A DNA stretch of 9,809 nucleotides, from contig FR895500.1 of NCBI GenBank assembly GCA_000434435.1, forward strand, positions 1 through 9,809. The letters are read 5' to 3'. Shown one piece after another: positions 8,901 to 9,809 of this stretch (positions within the stretch are counted from its first letter, which is position 1; every line of letters starts with the position of its first letter). Origin of the DNA: Firmicutes bacterium CAG:475. Lineage in GTDB: Bacteria > Bacillota > Clostridia > Christensenellales > CAG-917. Both the position numbers and the translations under genes were made by a program. The notes below the pieces were generated by a model that saw only the letters and a program-made list of their open reading frames with translations, was not told the DNA's origin and searched no databases.

Positions 8901-9305
8901 GGCGGTGCGGTATATCCAAACAAACCTGCCGCATCGCTTGTTGTAAATGGAATTTTTAATATAAACGGTGCTTTCGGCGGTAATATCCAATCCTCTAACA
9001 ATGGCGCAAAAGTCTGTATTGCATCTTCTGCGGGCTTGAGTGTATCTTCTTCGGAAGGAAACAGCGGTGACACATCTCAAATTGCCGCGCTTGCAAATAC
9101 AGGGACTTTCTTCTATACTTCAAAATATGTAGAAACCGCTCGCTTCGGCGCAGGCTCTTGCACAATAACAGATGAAACTTTCACGACGGGAATATGGCCG
9201 AATAAGAAAACGCACCATTATAATCAATACTCTTATACCGGCGGCACCGCTCTTGAAAAAGGCAAGACCTACACCTACAACGGCACAAGTTGGAACGCCG
9301 CTTGA
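2937..9305 (+). CDS. Giant modular lipoprotein: Flg_new, MBG/YDG repeats and C-terminal beta-helix
   Basis: This gene encodes 2122 residues. The start is set by AGGAGG five bases upstream. A basic N-terminus, a hydrophobic core (about 8-26) and the lipobox-like VFVAC with Cys27 predict a lipid-anchored exported protein. Three Flg_new-type repeats (about 36-241) carry FAGW, FVGW and FAKW (Trp 75, 148, 215). An Ig-like domain follows (about 242-340), then MBG-type units marked by YG/FG at residues 354, 610, 684, 770, 854, 1102, 1181, 1258, 1347 and 1428. YDG-type units occur at 441 and 1026, and two related Ig-like segments contain xAGEYxVxF. Two more sandwich domains (about 1480-1660) lead into a beta-helix-like C-terminus (about 1662-2122) rich in NGT/NG turns. 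No LPXTG or C-terminal membrane segment is visible. These families are typical of Bacillota surface proteins. Inferred role: a long stalk presenting a beta-helix tip, as an adhesin or glycan-binding protein. The binding target is unknown. Confidence 0.9.
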   Translation: MNKKTRITAVLLTVVIALICASVFVACNKDSQSQGAKVLIGFDANDGSEIHAESVDPKNITYVPNARVGYDFAGWTMDKDGNEPLDPSKIRLGTTLYAQWKIKTFSVSFYIGDTLVKTTTAEYGKAAVAPTAERIADCLEENEIFVGWNGDFSSVTSDLAIYANTTFKETAYTVNFVVEGNVVKTASGKAGNTIVLPQTNEYEDKIPTGFVFAKWVDENGKEIEADAKYAKDVTYTATYALQSPSAPEINVLYPQDKTSFVYGDVCNASINKDVAPSGITYVYEWFDENGNALASTQDNTACAIENVQAGDKRISVKVTASKDGYTSVSATAYATIKVEKATLTAIIDNINVVYGQDLPEYTLHFNGFKYGENESVVNKSNATVSTTYSKGSGVGTYAITLSGLVASNYNIIGENGAITATINVDKKALTIKDSVAFEKAYDGTPLSATLSNESINGLLDGDTATLKVETKGNVPATYENESVPVSLTVVDKDGNVVSSNYELTANVVATITPAAIVYTQPSDIELTYNLPMPKIEGVAVNTENCKVLYKTSNSDDEAWSADVPTLVNAGEYTVYFQISRQHYKTEEGSFTVTINKAKQTLDGKQYFVTYGEEFTKTQDVTYVLGQEIMFTLSCEYKAGNSARTYDIKATAEENPNVELTITNCKLTVNRATLVIEMKDKTITYGAAFVSDYSIVTASGLFKGDDIKDVIALGTNYTQGNGIGRYQIVATLTDSASKNYYLNTYMSPNTSELVVEKKTATLTIEGKSVIFGDVAPSFTATINDLYGNDEIEYTLSCSYYKPGSGVGRYPISANVPEASDAKKNANYIVNVNSDAYLIVEKKPIALTVQDATVVYGNAAPTFTYTTDTPFVESDVPSITLSCSYKQGAKVGTTYAISPTINDNGNYEYNLTTGTLTVTKRAVVIEHEDHNFAFNDGAKASFDVAGHVKDAFESDVFGGSIQTTSGNIAIYVANGALGEDFEFATPLSIVNKDGENVEDCYVVTYRLTVEIKEITIAHTVRNLTNQVYDGNAHEVYVEVEEGTSVTYIVNGIEQTGRPSFVDAGEYVVSFRLTKEGATPYEGKFTVKIAKKHATVTAQNQTAIFGDDFTLGQSAFTLDGVLEKDTSDVVVTLACDYKVGNDKGTYAVTATATHKNYDFASVNGTLTVGAKKVVLDAKTYSVTYGEDCPELVGFTSDSVSVTLDFITLSTSYIKGEFANEYEVFATSSNANYTVDASKVKLVVAKRALTLTLVESSLFATYGEEIEITYTNVGLLANDAKHFGIEYKSGDVCKPVPTILGAGSYQVKITMSDKMAQRYDLSADSVTNGTLKVQKAKLNVGIDTNSLHIVFGEDANLVANYRGFVNGDDASALQGTLAFACDYLTQKHAGSFAISMSGLSADNYTISYDNPYLYVEKAAVRLEGLADQTTVYGQAFTPASTGCHVTYDDTLNQYAKDKTSEIVISVTCDYKQGDVVGLYEIRATGEHADFDVSGAQSWLTVNKADYSADFVNAEIAKNDLKGTYNPHTSLDAYKLSTGFAWANVSIVPTCDNTDGYDVTFCQDSTNYNVYEAKIKIRLEKAAANLRVDGTLEYDWSGSAISFDTVKAMIKSDNTDNGFVISVAIAAPSGVTEIKDGGVYTLAVSITETANYKAEVINPTLKVKAAEVNGVKYTVEDAVAQGTTATLFGNAFIANDLTIPSGVTLILPSDSDTYDAMPSKINNLYGSGEKGFVDQNNNYIKTVLTIKNCVVTVNGTILIRGLLGAEGGILEGHTSGSHSQLINNGTLQFNNGSTLVARGYVKGSGIAYFNNGSNVYSPFVVRDFRGGTNTTTVFRKGGISPFNQYEMPNIQCVQIYYYGASHTAYVDLYASSKHNTDSITVIGSNGIIILKDGNSYLRKTYNDSKTTLTIIGNAEIGNLVLTVSGVDVKMSDVQFPLSWLYDINIGDGTTATNVNAPYDYKILTGCNVTVAQNATLTTNKSVIIYSTFTDTEFGGAVYPNKPAASLVVNGIFNINGAFGGNIQSSNNGAKVCIASSAGLSVSSSEGNSGDTSQIAALANTGTFFYTSKYVETARFGAGSCTITDETFTTGIWPNKKTHHYNQYSYTGGTALEKGKTYTYNGTSWNAA
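3042..3660 (+). repeat. Three Listeria-Bacteroides (Flg_new / B-repeat-like) protein repeats
   Basis: Residues 36-100 form a canonical unit: GFDANDG, then VGYDFAGWTMDKDG, then TTLYAQW. Residues 103-168 (FYIGDTLVK ... EIFVGW ... LAIYANT) and 171-241 (FVVEGNVVK ... FVFAKWVDENGK ... TYTATYA) are divergent copies. In known proteins this beta-grasp-like repeat forms stalks next to the cell surface, in agreement with its place just after the lipid anchor. Confidence 0.8.
3954..7437 (+). repeat. Tandem MBG (YGX) and YDG-type domain array
   Basis: Twelve marker motifs recur over some 1160 residues, often every 75-90. Ten are YG or FG units: YGQDL, YGEEF, YGAAF, FGDVA, YGNAA, FGDDF, YGEDC, YGEEI, FGEDA and YGQAF. 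Two are YDG units (YDGTPL, YDGNAH). Most YG units then show a YKxG...GxYxI strand pair and end in a short basic linker such as KKALT, KKPIALT or KRALT that opens the next unit. The repeats are clear at protein level but much diverged at DNA level, so this is an old amplification. Confidence 0.8.
8050..9240 (+). other. A+T-rich segment encoding most of the C-terminal beta-helix domain
   Basis: Codon choice shifts abruptly near 8050, from AAC/GAC/GGC/GCG to AAT/GAT/GGT/ATT, and shifts back near 9240 for the last 20 or so residues. Hand-counted 60-base lines give 33-40% G+C inside (lines at 8101, 8281, 8821) against 55-57% just before (lines at 7681, 7861); one inner line (9001) is intermediate at 47%. 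The reading frame is uninterrupted across both edges. The encoded residues (about 1705-2101) have beta-helix character: VTVNGTILIRG, LINNGTLQFNNGS, ASLVVNGIFNINGAF. This looks like a separately acquired or exchanged domain module; the edges are approximate. Confidence 0.6.
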
Positions 9306-9307
9306 CG

Positions 9308-9366
9308 CTCAATCAACAACAAAAAGCAGTCCTCACTTCGAGGGCTGCTTTTTTGTTGCAATTGAG
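9308..9366. terminator. Strong, probably bidirectional intrinsic terminator
   Basis: Two 27-base arms (9308-9334 and 9340-9366) surround a 5-base loop. The core pairs AAAGCAGTCCTC with GAGGGCTGCTTT (one G-T wobble) and is followed by TTTTTTGTTG on the plus strand. On the minus strand the same arms give TTTTTGTTGTTG after the stem. It begins three bases after the giant gene's stop codon and ends six bases before the stop of the minus-strand gene, so it can serve both convergent genes. Confidence 0.9.
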
Positions 9367-9371
9367 TTTGA

Positions 9372-9605
9372 TCATTCCGTTTGGATTTTCTTCATCTTAG
9401 AAAAATAGTTGATTTCGCCCACGACAAAGAGCAAGCCTGCCACAACAAACATCGTTATGCCTATGCCGTAGCCTACCGCTCCCGGCACGAGAAAGAAAAA
9501 CGCAAGCCCCACCGACAATGCGATCAACGCAACCAAAAGGAACAATATCATGACGTTCATATTGCCGAGTTCGGCAACTCTTTTGACAAGGTTTTTGTCT
9601 TCCAT
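9372..9605 (-). CDS. Small two-helix membrane protein, function unknown
   Basis: This gene encodes 77 residues starting from ATG (9605-9603). AAAGGAGG stands six bases upstream, so start and strand are well supported. There are two hydrophobic helices, about residues 17-40 and 43-63, joined by a tight Pro-Gly turn (FLVPGAVG). Both ends carry the positive charges (Lys4, Lys8, Arg9; Lys70, Lys72, Lys73), which predicts a hairpin with both termini in the cytoplasm. I see no enzymatic or metal-binding motif, and the glycines in helix 2 (GYGIGITM) suggest helix packing. It faces the giant gene tail to tail, shares its terminator, and has its own upstream region, so no functional link to the surface proteins is implied. 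I do not recognise the family. Confidence 0.85.
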   Translation of the reverse strand: MEDKNLVKRVAELGNMNVMILFLLVALIALSVGLAFFFLVPGAVGYGIGITMFVVAGLLFVVGEINYFSKMKKIQTE

Positions 9606-9611
9606 ATCACA

Positions 9612-9619
9612 CCTCCTTT
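9612..9619 (-). promoter_or_regulatory. Ribosome binding site of the small membrane protein gene
   Basis: AAAGGAGG on the minus strand ends six bases before the ATG. It is a near-perfect Shine-Dalgarno sequence and the main reason for accepting this short gene as real. Confidence 0.88.
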
Positions 9620-9644
9620 TGAGCTAGCATGCGCAAAGATAAAG

Positions 9645-9672
9645 ATTTTATACAATAGTTCTTTCTCTACAA
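9645..9672 (-). promoter_or_regulatory. Candidate promoter for the small membrane protein gene
   Basis: Read on the minus strand, TTGTAG (9672-9667) lies 16 bases before TAAAAT (9650-9645), 5 of 6 to the -10 consensus; an overlapping TATAAA is also present. The -35 matches only 3 of 6 positions. The location, about 40 bases before the start codon, is suitable. Confidence 0.35.
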
Positions 9673-9809
9673 TAGCGAGCGTTGCGAACTTAAAATGCAA
9701 CATCACCCCTTCCCTTCGGGCATTCCCCTATATAACTACTATATTGCAATTTTCCCCCTTCCTCACGTGTTTGGGCTTCGGCGTTTGCAAAGCAATCCGC
9801 CTCGTTCGC
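9673..9809. other. Non-coding region upstream of the small membrane protein gene
   Basis: No gene with a ribosome binding site is visible here. The stretch contains two copies of TGCAA-N5-CCCCTTC (9696-9712 and 9745-9761, starts 49 bases apart) and a 14-base motif at 9785-9798 that recurs inverted in the giant gene's leader. It could be a regulatory region or part of a dispersed intergenic repeat; the window ends before this can be decided. Confidence 0.5.

Noticed and set aside
9172..9408. 78-codon plus-strand frame across the end of the giant gene
   Set aside because: It is out of frame with the giant gene, runs through the terminator and has no ribosome binding site.

Overview
The window holds two very large plus-strand genes for repetitive, probably surface-exposed proteins, followed by a convergent small membrane-protein gene on the minus strand. 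Strong AGGAGG-type ribosome binding sites, a lipoprotein signal peptide, Listeria-Bacteroides (Flg_new/InlB B-repeat-like) repeats and tandem MBG/YDG-type domains point to a Gram-positive-type Bacillota, most likely an uncultured gut Clostridia lineage. This placement rests on style and domain content, not on a marker gene, so it is tentative. No rRNA, tRNA, CRISPR array, transposase or phage gene is visible.

Layout: (1) 1-2769, the 3' part of a gene cut by the left edge, encoding Ig-like beta-sandwich domains, then a right-handed beta-helix-like region, then a C-terminal tail without a visible cell-wall anchor. (2) 2770-2936, an intergenic leader with two back-to-back perfect 8-bp dyads of identical geometry, a weak candidate promoter and a strong ribosome binding site. 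(3) 2937-9305, a 2122-residue predicted lipoprotein: lipobox cysteine, three Flg_new repeats, an Ig-like domain, a long array of MBG (YG/FG) and YDG-type units, further Ig-like domains and a C-terminal beta-helix-like domain. The DNA for that last domain is clearly richer in A+T than the rest of the gene. (4) 9308-9366, a strong, near-symmetrical and probably bidirectional intrinsic terminator. (5) 9372-9605 (minus), a 77-residue protein with two membrane helices. (6) 9606-9809, its upstream region, with no gene but a candidate promoter, a short spaced direct repeat and a 14-base motif shared with the leader of the giant gene.

The two large genes are in the same orientation and both end in beta-helix-like domains. 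They look like a tandem pair of adhesin or cell-envelope architecture proteins, each built from a stalk of beta-sandwich repeats and a distal beta-helix. Only the second shows an anchor (lipid, at the N-terminus), because the N-terminus of the first is outside the window. Nothing enzymatic is recognisable. The most unusual points are the composition switch inside the giant gene, the twin dyads in its leader, and the cysteine found at one position in six of ten MBG units.
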